A stretch of DNA of 64,000 nt from Nocardia shimofusensis NBRC 100134 (GTDB taxonomy: Bacteria > Actinomycetota > Actinomycetes > Mycobacteriales > Mycobacteriaceae), in the NCBI RefSeq assembly GCF_001613125.1, contig NZ_BDBT01000001.1:248001-312000 (forward strand). The letters run 5' to 3'. Below, piece by piece: positions 25,993 through 34,310 of the stretch. Each line of letters begins with the position of its first letter. Position 1 is the first letter of the stretch. The notes under the pieces are model-generated. The model was not told the DNA's origin. It made no database searches and was given only the letters and a program-made list of their open reading frames with translations. Both the position numbers and the translations under genes were made by a program.

Positions 25993-27041
25993 CAGGGGGA
26001 CTCCGTTCCATCAGGGCGAGATCCGGGCGGCGGGATGTCGGCGGGCCGGGAATCGGCCCGCCGGGAATCGCCGGAAGGGGATCCACCTGCCCGCGATCCC
26101 GCGGACGGACATCCACCCGACCGCGCCTCACCGGACAGAGATCTCCCTGCCTCCGATTCGCCGGATGGAGTTCGGCCCGTGTGTGATTCACCAGGCTGGG
26201 TGTCCCCCTGCGAGACCGGGCCGAGCGGTACTTCAGCGGTGAGTTCGAGGGGCGGTTCGCCGCGCACGGGCAATACGGCGCGACCGTCGCGGCGGTCGAG
26301 CACTTCGACGCGCGCGCCGTAGACCTCGGCGATACGCGCCACGGTCAGCACGTCCGCAGGCGGGCCGTCGGCGGCAATGCGGCCGCGGTCCAGCAGGATC
26401 AGGCGTTCGCCGTATTGAGCGGCGGAGGTGAGGTCATGCATGGCGGCGATGACGGTCAGTCCTTCTTCCCGGCGCAGCGCGTCGACGAGGTCGAGCACCT
26501 GCTGCTGGTGGCCGATGTCGAGCGCGCTGGTGGGTTCGTCGAGCAGCAGGACCCGTGGTTGCTGGGCGAGCGCGCGGGCCAGCACGATGCGCTGCAGTTC
26601 CCCGCCGGACAGTGCGGTGGCCGTGCGCGCGGTGAACTCCCCGAGGTCGAGGCGCGCGATCACCCGGTCCACGATCTCGCGGTCGCGCAGAGTCTCGCTG
26701 CCGAATCGGGGAAGGTGCGGGGTGCGGCCGAGGTGGATGAGTTCGCGCACGGTGACGCCCTCGGGCACCACCGGACGCTGCGGCATCAACGCGACCGCGC
26801 GGGCCGTGGCGCGGCGCGACGATCGGCCGGGTCGCACCCCCGCCACCTGGATCGCACCGGTGGCGGGCACGAGTCCGGCGAGTGCGTGCAGCAGCGTGGT
26901 CTTGCCGGAGCCGTTGGGACCGACCAGCGAAACCCATGTGCCCGCGGCGACCACCAGATTCACCTCGTGTAGCACCTCGACTCCGCCGCGTTCAGCGCTG
27001 ACCCGCGCACAGGTCACCGCCTCGGTACGCGGGTCGGTCAT
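25992..27041 (-). CDS. btuD: Cobalamin/iron-chelate ABC transporter ATP-binding protein with repetitive C-terminal extension
   Basis: 349 residues. Walker A GPNGSGKTTLLHALAG, signature LSGGELQRIVLARALAQQ and Walker B RVLLLDEPTSALDIGHQQQ are intact; the Q-loop is ALMPQRPVVPEG. The core ATPase ends near residue 265. The last 80 residues (EVPLGPVSQGD onward) are a Ser/Gly/Arg/Pro-rich tail of degenerate GRSLSGEARSGG-type units that is not part of the family. The start overlaps the permease stop by 4 bases. It powers uptake of cobamides by the BtuF-BtuC system. Confidence 0.88.
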   Translation of the reverse strand: MTDPRTEAVTCARVSAERGGVEVLHEVNLVVAAGTWVSLVGPNGSGKTTLLHALAGLVPATGAIQVAGVRPGRSSRRATARAVALMPQRPVVPEGVTVRELIHLGRTPHLPRFGSETLRDREIVDRVIARLDLGEFTARTATALSGGELQRIVLARALAQQPRVLLLDEPTSALDIGHQQQVLDLVDALRREEGLTVIAAMHDLTSAAQYGERLILLDRGRIAADGPPADVLTVARIAEVYGARVEVLDRRDGRAVLPVRGEPPLELTAEVPLGPVSQGDTQPGESHTGRTPSGESEAGRSLSGEARSGGCPSAGSRAGGSPSGDSRRADSRPADIPPPGSRPDGTESP

Positions 27042-28063
27042 GACACCCCCCGGCTACGGCGCAGTACGAACAGGAAGAACGGCGCGCCGACAGCCGCAGT
27101 CACCACGCCGATCGGCAGTTCGGCCGGAGCCATGACGGTCCGGGCGATCACATCGGCGAACACCAGGAATGCCGCGCCCACGACCAGCGACAACGGCAAC
27201 AGCATCCGGTGGCCGGGACCGGCGAGCAGTCGCACGGCATGTGGAACCACGATGCCGACGAAGCCGATGAGGCCGCCCGCCGAGACCACGGCGGCGGTGC
27301 CGAGCGTGGCGACGCCGACCAGCACCAGGCGCACCCGCGCCGGATCGATGCCGAGGCTCGCGGCTTCCACATCGCCGACCGCCATCACGTCGAGGGTGCG
27401 CCGATGCAGTGCGATGATCGCGACGCTCACCACGACGTAGGGCAGCACTACGAGCACGTCGGACCAGCCGTCGGTGCTCAGCCGACCGAGCATCCAGGAA
27501 TAGACCTGGCGCAGGGTGTCGTCGCGCAGCTGCATGAAGAAGGTCTGGACGGCGTTGGCGAAGGCGGCCACCGCGACTCCGGCCAGGATCACCACCACCT
27601 CCGACCGGACGCCGCCGACCGTGCGGCCCAGGGCATAGGTCGCGGTGACGGCGAGCAGGCCGCCCGCGAAGGCCGCGACGGGGACGCCGGCGAATCCGGC
27701 CGCGCCGCCGAGGACGATGGCGAGCGTCGCCCCGAGCCCCGCGCCGCTGGAGACGCCCAGCAGGTACGGGTCGGCGAGCGGGTTGCGGAAGACGCCCTGG
27801 TAGGCGGCCCCGGCGACGGCGAGCATCGCGCCGACGAGCACGCCGAGGACGGTGCGCGGCATCCGGATGTCCCACAGGATGGCCCGCTGTCGCGTCGACA
27901 GACCCGACTCGACATCCACGAACGGCAGTCGATCGGCCATGTCGAGCAGCACGCCGCGCGGGGTGAGACCGGCCGGCCCCACGAGGATGCTCACGAGCAC
28001 GGCGGCCAGCAGCGCGAGCACCGCGCCGGTCACCACCAGGGCGCGACGCCGGGTCGCGATCAA
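27038..28063 (-). CDS. btuC: Cobalamin ABC transporter permease (FecCD/BtuC family)
   Basis: 341 residues, with a TTG start embedded in the stop of the upstream gene (TTGA overlap). About nine to ten membrane segments, e.g. RALVVTGAVLALLAAVLV, VLGVLVGAMLAVAGAAYQG, GFAGVPVAAFAGGLLAV. The FecCD motif RNPLADPYLLGVSSGAGLGA is intact, and the cytoplasmic coupling segment follows SLGIDPARVRLVLVG. It forms the dimeric membrane channel with the ATPase at 25992. Confidence 0.9.
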   Translation of the reverse strand: MIATRRRALVVTGAVLALLAAVLVSILVGPAGLTPRGVLLDMADRLPFVDVESGLSTRQRAILWDIRMPRTVLGVLVGAMLAVAGAAYQGVFRNPLADPYLLGVSSGAGLGATLAIVLGGAAGFAGVPVAAFAGGLLAVTATYALGRTVGGVRSEVVVILAGVAVAAFANAVQTFFMQLRDDTLRQVYSWMLGRLSTDGWSDVLVVLPYVVVSVAIIALHRRTLDVMAVGDVEAASLGIDPARVRLVLVGVATLGTAAVVSAGGLIGFVGIVVPHAVRLLAGPGHRMLLPLSLVVGAAFLVFADVIARTVMAPAELPIGVVTAAVGAPFFLFVLRRSRGVS

Positions 28064-29070
28064 GAGGTGGGGCGGACGGCCGGGGCGCCCGCGATGACGG
28101 CGGCGATCTCACGCACCAGATCGACAACGCGCGGCCCCCAGCGACTCGCGATGTCCTCGTCGAGGACGTACACGCGGCCGTCGCGGACGGCGGTCAGCTC
28201 ACCCCAGCCCGCCCGCTGCGCGACGACCTCCGGGGTGACGCCGCAGCATTGTCCGTCGGCCAGGAAGATCACATCGGGATTCTGCTCGAGCAGGTACTCC
28301 GCCGACAGCTGCGGGTAGCCGTTGCCGCCGGAGGCGATGGATCGCAGGCCGAGCATGGCGTAGATCGCGCCGAGATAGGTGTCGTCGGTGACGGTGTAGT
28401 AGGTGTTGTCCAGCTCGTGGTAGTAGCGCAGCGGGGCGTCGCGGTCGGGCAGTCCGGCGACGATGCGGTCGATCTCGGTGCGCATTTCGGCGACGAGTTC
28501 GGCCGCGTCGCCGACCTGCCCAGTGGCGGAGCCGAGCTGTTCGATCTGGGCGTAGGTGTCGTCGAGGGTGCGCGCGGCGGGCAGGATCAGCGTCTCGACG
28601 CCCGCCCGTTCGAGCCCGGCGACCAGGTCGCCGATGTCGGCGTTGGCGACGACGAGGTCGGGGTCGTAGCCGAGGACGGCCTCGACGTTCGGGGTGTAGC
28701 CGGACAGGTCGGTGACAGGGGCGTCGGCCGGGTGATCGGAGCGGTCGTCGACCGCGACCACCTGCTCCCCCGCGCCGATCGCGTACAGCATCTCGGTGGC
28801 GGTGGGGCTCAGCGAGACGATGGCCCGCGATGGCCCGTCCGCGTTGTTCTCGCCGGTCGAGGACGCGGGGTCGGAAGCGCCGCACGCCGCGCTCAGCAGG
28901 ATCAGTGTGCCTGCGGCGACGAGTCGCCAAGTCGTGCCCAACCGTCGTATGCCGCCGGACCGTCCGGCCATGCCGAGTCGTCGGTACATGTCGAGTTGTC
29001 CGGCACCCGCCCGCCCGGCAGCGCCCGGCCGTCGGGAAGCGATAAGCCGCCGGCGAGAAGTGAGTGGCAC
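28060..29070 (-). CDS. btuF: Cobamide-binding lipoprotein (BtuF-like)
   Basis: About 336 residues from the GTG at 29070, which is preceded at 6 bases by GGAGG; ATGs further in (28989, 28971) are alternatives and would give a more ordinary signal length. The lipoprotein signal is LVAAGTLILLSAACGAS with the lipobox cysteine in LSAAC. The mature domain is the class III periplasmic-binding fold: IVSLSPTATEMLYAIGAGEQVVAVDD, DPDLVVANADI, and QNPDVIFLADGQCC. It captures cobalamin or cobinamide outside the membrane and delivers it to BtuC. The gene follows a cobalamin riboswitch. Confidence 0.87.
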   Translation of the reverse strand: MPLTSRRRLIASRRPGAAGRAGAGQLDMYRRLGMAGRSGGIRRLGTTWRLVAAGTLILLSAACGASDPASSTGENNADGPSRAIVSLSPTATEMLYAIGAGEQVVAVDDRSDHPADAPVTDLSGYTPNVEAVLGYDPDLVVANADIGDLVAGLERAGVETLILPAARTLDDTYAQIEQLGSATGQVGDAAELVAEMRTEIDRIVAGLPDRDAPLRYYHELDNTYYTVTDDTYLGAIYAMLGLRSIASGGNGYPQLSAEYLLEQNPDVIFLADGQCCGVTPEVVAQRAGWGELTAVRDGRVYVLDEDIASRWGPRVVDLVREIAAVIAGAPAVRPTS

Positions 29071-29119
29071 GACCATCCTCCGTCCATACCGTCCTTCATC
29101 CGAGGACAAGTACGCCTCC

Positions 29120-29275
29120 CGCGACGGCGGCCGACCTGACTCACCCGGCGAAACGCCGAGCTCACAGTTGCGGGACAGTGCCGGATTCACACCGGCTTCA
29201 CCGTGACGCCGCGGTACCCGGCCGGGTTCGGCAGGGCATTCGCAGCGTAGTTCACGCCGGAAACCGACCGGCTTC
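29120..29275 (-). promoter_or_regulatory. Cobalamin riboswitch
   Basis: Read on the minus strand, the core is GAAGCCGGTGTGAATCCGGC (within 29161-29199) followed by CCGCAACTGTGA, and then GAGTCAGGTCGG (29126-29144), the B12 box region. These match the conserved AdoCbl riboswitch elements. The 5' boundary near 29275 is approximate. It lies between the upstream region and the BtuF gene and would shut the BtuFCD-CobU operon when cobalamin is plentiful. Confidence 0.9.
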
Positions 29276-29307
29276 GCTGTGCCCCGACACGTCCGAACCG
29301 GTGGATC

Positions 29308-29631
29308 TCAGACGGACAAACCGTCCTCGGCGGCCTTCACCCTGCTCGCGTTCGAGTCGTCGACCGTGGTGAAGCCGTCGACGATACCGCGGAGCTTGGC
29401 GCCGTCCTCACCGACCGCGTCGACGGCCGCCTGGATCGCGGCGATCCCGTCGGTTTCCACCGAGTCCACGAAAAGCGGCGGGAGGAAGGCGCAGATCTTG
29501 CCGAAAGCGTCGGTCGGCGCGGAAACCGCCTGCGCGGCCCGCGATGCCTGCCCGAGCGGCTCGGCCAGCTTCTCGACATTGCCCGCGTGCATGCGAACGA
29601 GTGACGGATCGATATTCAACGATTCAGACAT
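29308..29631 (-). CDS. EspC-like type VII secretion target (DUF2580)
   Basis: 107 residues of helical, tryptophan-free sequence: LNIDPSLVRMHAGNVEKLAE, then ASRAAQAVSAPTDAFGKICAFLPPLFVDSV, a region with the spacing of the ESX-1 secretion-associated EspC/DUF2580 group. Export by a type VII system is inferred; no secretion machinery genes are in the window. The ATG overlaps the stop of the VapC-like gene by one base (TGATG), so it is translated from the same transcript, which is an odd pairing. Confidence 0.6.
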   Translation of the reverse strand: MSESLNIDPSLVRMHAGNVEKLAEPLGQASRAAQAVSAPTDAFGKICAFLPPLFVDSVETDGIAAIQAAVDAVGEDGAKLRGIVDGFTTVDDSNASRVKAAEDGLSV

Positions 29632-30041
29632 CACAATTCCCAGGGGTTGATCACGTCGATGCCGATGTCTGCGAAATCCTTGACATTTCGGGTGGCGACA
29701 GGGCATCCGTTGGCTGCACAGATGGCGGCTATCTGCGCGTCTGCATATCCGATCGGACAGCCCAGGCGGCGGCGTGTCGAGACGATCCGACCGTAGAAAC
29801 GTGCTGCCTCGAAGTCGAAAGACTCGACTTCGGAACCGAATTCGTCGAACAGATCCTCCGCGAGCCCCCGTAGACCGGTCTTTCGTCGCCCATCCGGGAG
29901 GTTCTCGATCCCCGCCCAGATTTCGCCAACCGTCACCGTCGTGATCGCGACGTCGGACGAATTCTCCAACCACGCGATTACTCGCGGCTCCGGAGTCGGT
30001 CTGAACAGCTCCGACACCACATTGGTATCGGCGATGATCAC
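29631..30041 (-). CDS. vapC: PIN-domain VapC-like toxin
   Basis: 136 residues. The PIN acidic residues are visible: MIIADTNVVSELFRPTPEP (Asp5), TVTVGEIWAGIENLP (Glu), and PIGYADAQIAAICAANG followed by VATRNVKDFADIGI (two Asp). VapC proteins are Mg-dependent endoribonucleases. It overlaps the antitoxin gene by 4 bases and precedes the EspC-like gene. Confidence 0.85.
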   Translation of the reverse strand: MIIADTNVVSELFRPTPEPRVIAWLENSSDVAITTVTVGEIWAGIENLPDGRRKTGLRGLAEDLFDEFGSEVESFDFEAARFYGRIVSTRRRLGCPIGYADAQIAAICAANGCPVATRNVKDFADIGIDVINPWEL

Positions 30042-30259
30042 AGCGGCGCGGCTCCGGCCTCGGGCTGCTCCGGAAGGTCGAGATCCGCTGCGTACGGACG
30101 ACTGCGTTCATACAGCTCGCGCAGTAGCCGTTTCGGTTTGACAGCTTCGGACAGGATCGATCGCGCCTCGGCCTCCATGCTCCGGCCATGCGCCGCAGCT
30201 CGGCGACGGAGGCGTTCCTTGACGTCGGGATCCAGGTCGCGGATGGTGATTCCTGCCAT
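30038..30259 (-). CDS. vapB: FitA/VapB-type antitoxin
   Basis: 73 residues. AGITIRDLDPDVKERLRRRA followed by GRSMEAEARSILSEAV is the ribbon-helix-helix of FitA-like antitoxins; the C-terminus (RPYAADLDLPEQPEAG) would wrap the PIN toxin. The ATG lies 7 bases after a TAGCAT box, so the transcript is leaderless, and the -10 box sits in a short direct/inverted repeat that may be the autoregulatory operator. Confidence 0.8.
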   Translation of the reverse strand: MAGITIRDLDPDVKERLRRRAAAHGRSMEAEARSILSEAVKPKRLLRELYERSRPYAADLDLPEQPEAGAAPL

Positions 30260-30261
30260 GC

Positions 30262-30281
30262 AATCAATGCTATCAATGATT
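30262..30281 (-). promoter_or_regulatory. VapBC promoter and candidate operator
   Basis: AATCAATGCTATCAATGATT (plus strand). On the minus strand it contains the -10 box TAGCAT 7 bases before the ATG at 30259 and a repeated ATTGAT, spaced 9 bases apart. Confidence 0.45.
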
Positions 30282-30841
30282 TCGTCGTGTGCCAGGACGA
30301 GACCACCGAACGATGGGCAGGCGGACCTTTCGTCATCGGCCCCCGGCAATGGCCGAGCCTCGTCGCGCGGCCGCTGGTGCTCGGCCCCGACAATGTCCCC
30401 GTCATCACCGACACCGCCGAAGCGATCACCGACGTCCCGCTCGCCGCACTCTCGGCAATCACCCATGCCCACCACCCCAGCATCGGTGCGATACTGAAAT
30501 CGCTGGCCGCCGCCCTGCGGGGCATCGACGACGAAGACGCCGCCATCGTCGCCGAACTCACCGAACTCGGCCTCGGCACCAGCCCGGCCGCCGACACCTG
30601 GAGGCAGATGATGTCCGTGGATCTCTCCTTCTTCCGCTCGCAGACCTCGCAGCGCATCCGCGACGAAGGACGTCAGGAAGGACGCGCGGAGGACATCGTG
30701 CGCATCCTCCAACACCGCCGCATCGCCCTCACCGACAACGACCGCGACCGCATCCGCGGCTGCACCGACGCCGACACCCTCACCCGCTGGTTCGACCGTG
30801 CACTGACCGCCGAAACCGCCGCGGAGATCTTCACCGACTGA
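30281..30841 (+). pseudogene. 5'-truncated nuclease-like hypothetical gene
   Basis: The open frame reads FVVCQDETTERWAGGPFVIG then PSLVARPLVLGPDNVPVITD and a helical C-terminus ending RDEGRQEGRAEDIVRILQ and LTRWFDRALTAETAAEIFTD. In related actinobacterial proteins this is the C-terminal two thirds; the N-terminal nuclease-like portion is missing, replaced by the VapBC promoter. The ending resembles that of the truncated Rpn-like gene at 23689. About 187 residues remain, with no ribosome binding site. Confidence 0.5.
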
Positions 30842-31087
30842 CACCTGACCACGGACGCCGACCGCCACCGTGGCGACCGGCAGTCCGAGCCGTGTCGATG
30901 CCTGCGGATGTGCTCACTCGGCGGAGCGGCGACTCTCCATCGCAGCTGTCCGGAACCGGATCCCGACTCTTGGAGCTGGGCAGCCATGACCGACTGGGGA
31001 CAACCGCCCGGCGGTTACCCCATATCCGGTCCCGATGCGGGCACAATGACTCCCGCAGACCGCGCGCCACCAGAAGGGACCGTCCGG

Positions 31088-32173
31088 ATGAAACGATCGC
31101 TGTCCGCATTCGCCAAGATCGGTGTGCTCACCGCCGCCTGTTGTGTCGCGCTGGGTGCGCCCGCGGTGGCCGACCCCAACAACGTCAACCCGATCCCGGT
31201 GCTCAACGGATGGCGCGGCCTGCCGCAGCTGCCCGGCCCCACCGAGGCCGTATTCCAGATGACCGGGATGGACAGTCCCAACAAAACCCACGCCGTCAAT
31301 GTCCTCGGCACCGACCTCGGCATCATGTGGGACGACGGCCGCGGCGGGATGATCACCGCGTTCGGCGACAGCGCGGGGCTGGGCTTTCCGAATCTGCTGG
31401 CGGGCAGCATGTGGGCGTGGACGTCCAACGTGTTGTTCTGCAGCACCACCAGGGACCCCTCGGAGGGGATCTACTTCGACAGCGTGGTCCCCAACCCGCT
31501 GCCGAGCCCGAAGATCCCCGGCATCGAGATAAGTTTCATCCCCACCGCCGGTATCTCGGTGGGCGGTGTGCAGTACATGAGCATGATGTCGGTGCGCCAC
31601 TGGGGCGATAACGGCAAGTGGGAGACCAACTTCTCCACCCTGGCCTCCTCCGGCGACGGCGGCCGCACCTGGGTGCAACTGCCCACCACCCGCCGCGCCA
31701 ATGTCGACGGGCACGAACGCTTCCAGCAGAACGCGTTCGTGAAGAACGACGGCTTCGTCTACCGCTACGGCACACCGGCCGGCCGCGACAACCCGGGCTT
31801 CCTCTCCCGCGTCCGCGAAGCCGACATCGCGAACATCGATGCCTACGAGTACTGGGACGGCGGCGGGTGGAAGCTGAACGATCCCAAGGCGTCCGCGCCG
31901 ATCGTCGGCAATGTCGGTGAACTGTCGGTGCAGTGGAACGACCACCTCGGCCAGTACGTCATGCTGACCACCGACCCGGCGAATTCGGTTGTCCTACACA
32001 CAGCCCCGGCGCCCGAAGGTCCGTGGAGCGCGCCTCGGGTGCTGGTGGACACCCGCGATCTACCCACCGCCTACGCGCCGATGATCTTCCCGTATCAGAC
32101 CGGAGACGATCTGTATTTCCTGCTCACGGTGCACAGTCAGTACAACGTGCTGCTCATGCGAACTCCGTTGTGA
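31088..32173 (+). CDS. Secreted DUF4185 domain protein, paralogue of the 19034 gene
   Basis: 361 residues; start MKRSLSAFAKIGVLTAACC behind GAAGGGA. Signal peptide residues 1-28 end near PAVA-D. The mature part follows the 19034 protein closely: NPIPVLNGWRGLPQLPGPTEAVFQ, VLGTDLGIMWDDGRGGMITA, LPTAYAPMIFPYQTGDDLYF and HSQYNVLLMRTPL. Differences concentrate in the surface loops (e.g. CSTTRDPSEG). Two such proteins 11 kb apart suggest duplication with divergence in ligand specificity; no catalytic residues are known to me for the family. Confidence 0.82.
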   Translation: MKRSLSAFAKIGVLTAACCVALGAPAVADPNNVNPIPVLNGWRGLPQLPGPTEAVFQMTGMDSPNKTHAVNVLGTDLGIMWDDGRGGMITAFGDSAGLGFPNLLAGSMWAWTSNVLFCSTTRDPSEGIYFDSVVPNPLPSPKIPGIEISFIPTAGISVGGVQYMSMMSVRHWGDNGKWETNFSTLASSGDGGRTWVQLPTTRRANVDGHERFQQNAFVKNDGFVYRYGTPAGRDNPGFLSRVREADIANIDAYEYWDGGGWKLNDPKASAPIVGNVGELSVQWNDHLGQYVMLTTDPANSVVLHTAPAPEGPWSAPRVLVDTRDLPTAYAPMIFPYQTGDDLYFLLTVHSQYNVLLMRTPL

Positions 32174-32277
32174 GCAAGCCCCCATGCTCCGGCATGGCTG
32201 AACGTCACAACCCCCGAACACGCCGTCCCCGCTCGACCACGCCGAGCCTGAAGCCAAGCAATCCCGAGCCGAGCATT

Positions 32278-32484
32278 TCAGGGACGGTCGAATTCACCGC
32301 CACGCGCGCCGTCGAGGAACGCGTCCCACTCGCCTGGCGTGAAAACCAATGCCCCCGCAGCGGGGTTCTTCGAGTCGCGCACACCGACCATGCCACCGTC
32401 CAGGTAAGCGACTTCGACGCACTGTGAACCACTATCGCTGTAGCTGGACTTGAACCAGTGCGCTCCGGATAGGTCAGCGTGCAT
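32278..32484 (-). CDS. DUF397 domain protein
   Basis: 68 residues: GAHWFKSSYSDSGSQCVEVAYLDGG followed by VGVRDSKNPAAGALVFTPGEWDAFLDGARGGEF, the full DUF397 pattern. In actinobacteria such genes are paired with an XRE-DUF5753 regulator that they modulate. Its start overlaps the 3' end of the truncated DUF5753 gene by 11 bases, the usual order. Confidence 0.9.
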   Translation of the reverse strand: MHADLSGAHWFKSSYSDSGSQCVEVAYLDGGMVGVRDSKNPAAGALVFTPGEWDAFLDGARGGEFDRP

Positions 32485-33175
32485 TTTCGAACTCCCTTGC
32501 TGCCCGCCGCAGCAGGTCGCGCGTCGTTGTCTCGTCCAGCGCTGTACGCCGGATATCTGCGGCCACCTCATGGTATCGCCGCACCTCTTCGGGTCGTTCG
32601 ACATACAGGTCGCTCGCCAGGCGTCCTTCGACGTACACGACCGGAGGCTCCTTGTCCGCTGGTGCGAATTCGAGGATCGCGAAGTGGCCGTGCAGGAAAC
32701 CCCAGGTCATCCCGGCGCTGTAGGGGTGCACCCGGAGCGTGATGTTGGGTCGCGTGCCGAAGTCCGCCAGATGACGGAGCTGTACCGCCATCACGCTCGG
32801 GCCGCCGACTACGCGATGCAATGCCGACTCATGAAGTAGCACTTCGGCTTTCAGGGGACTCAGCTTGCGGGTCAGGATCGCCTGCCTGCCCAGCCGGATA
32901 TCTACCCTTCGGTCGATGTCCTCTGGTTCTTTGAAGCCGGGAAACGCGGCGAATGTGGCACGCGCGTAGTCGGCGGTCTGCAGTAGTCCCGGAACCTGCT
33001 CCTGGTAGGTGACCAGTGTCCGCGCGGAGCGCTCCATGCCTATGTACATGTTGAACGCATTGGAGAACAGTCCGCCGATCTGAGTGATGTCCGGCCTGGT
33101 CGCCGCCTGATCCGCCAAGCCGATCGCGGCCTTCGCTTGTCCGTGATCAGTCAACCACTTCCCACCCCGCAGCAT
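32474..33175 (-). pseudogene. XRE-DUF5753 regulator lacking its HTH domain
   Basis: The C-terminal DUF5753 domain is complete: NMYIGMERSARTLVTYQEQVPGLLQTADYARA, VLLHESALHRVVGG, GTRPNITLRVHPYSAGMTWGF and YHEVAADIRRTALDE. The frame continues upstream to 33358, but neither that stretch nor other frames up to 33600 contain the XRE helix-turn-helix expected in the first 80 residues. The regulator is therefore 5'-deleted or scrambled, though the DUF5753 part could still be made from 33175. It is paired with the DUF397 gene. Confidence 0.6.
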
Positions 33176-33436
33176 CACAGAGGCGTGGAATATCGTCGAC
33201 GCGCCAGGTCCAGTCGAACTCGGCTGCAAGACAGGCGGTTCGGATCGCACCACCGATGCCGGTATGCATGCGTAGATGTTGCATCTCTCCAACTTGTCAT
33301 GCGGTCGCCCACGAGTTGGCGACATAGCGCAGACCCACTCAGCGGATAGAAGTAGCATATGTCAGGCCGTGAGCGTATTCCCGACGAGACCGATCATGAC
33401 GGGCAACGGCAGGCAGCAATACTGACTCTACCGGCT

Positions 33437-34135
33437 TCAGATCGGCGCGTAGTGGGGAAAATTTTCTGCAAGAGCGGCGTTGAAAGCTCGCGCCCGCTCG
33501 AGCGAATCCGCCACATTGAAGTGTTCGCGGCCGAGGTACCAGTGCATGAGTGCGGCAGCGTCGTCCGGGCGCCCTTCCACCAGACACATGATGACCGTTC
33601 CCCTGAGTCGATCAGGACGGATGTTTTCCGGCGTCACACCCGATGTCGGTGTCCTGGCCAACTCGATGAGTCTGTCGATCGAATCGCGTTCAGAAAACCA
33701 AGTCGATACCGGCCCTATGACATACTGCATGAACTTCCCAACACCGCTATCGAACCCGGACTCATCGGGCACCGGAAAGACGAGCGAGTAATCTCGCGGT
33801 CGCGCCAAAGTGCCGAATCCAACGAGGTCGACGCAGTCGATGAACGCGTGGTCGTCGTCCAACTGCGCGTCTATAGGAAGTCCAACCGCGACCTGGCCGA
33901 TCGCCGCCGAAGCCAGATAGGCATGGCCGCGGATCGCTACTCCCCCGTCACGACGCGAGGCGATATGCGCCGAGATACGTTGCTTCGCCGAGGGAAACGC
34001 ATCCATCTCGCGATAGAACCATATTCCATCTCGACCATCAACCATTTCTTCGACGGCAAATCCGACGTCCGAAATGCCTGAAGACAGCGCATCGACAATC
34101 AGCCGAATTAAGTTTTGGTCTTGTCCCTGACCCAT
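33437..34135 (-). CDS. Hypothetical protein, candidate immunity/associated protein (paralogue of 34311)
   Basis: 232 residues from MGQGQDQNLIRLIVDALSSG. The N-terminal half is beta-rich (GIWFYREMDAFPSAKQ, AHIASRRDGGVAIRGHAYL). The C-terminal half contains WFSERDSIDRLIELARTP, DRLRGTVIMCLVEGRPDDAAALMHW and ARAFNAALAENFPHYAP, which aligns block for block with the protein at 34311-35030. Family not recognised. Located at the distal end of the toxin cluster on the same strand, which suggests an immunity or effector-associated role; that is inference. The gene is richer in A+T than its surroundings. Confidence 0.6.
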   Translation of the reverse strand: MGQGQDQNLIRLIVDALSSGISDVGFAVEEMVDGRDGIWFYREMDAFPSAKQRISAHIASRRDGGVAIRGHAYLASAAIGQVAVGLPIDAQLDDDHAFIDCVDLVGFGTLARPRDYSLVFPVPDESGFDSGVGKFMQYVIGPVSTWFSERDSIDRLIELARTPTSGVTPENIRPDRLRGTVIMCLVEGRPDDAAALMHWYLGREHFNVADSLERARAFNAALAENFPHYAPI

Positions 34136-34310
34136 TTTCGCGAGATCCCTTTTGACAATTCGATACTTACACCAAGACGCAACCATAAAAACGGATCGAG
34201 TCACCTTTCCTTGCACGCCGATCGGCCTATGTGTCGATCACATTATAGCTATCTGCACGGTCAATCGAGTCACAGCTATGGAACGTGTTCGCGGCAAGAT
34301 GCCAGTCCAC

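Noticed and set aside
28060..29190. Longer start of the BtuF gene at 29190
   Set aside because: The extension covers the riboswitch core, which must be upstream of the start codon.
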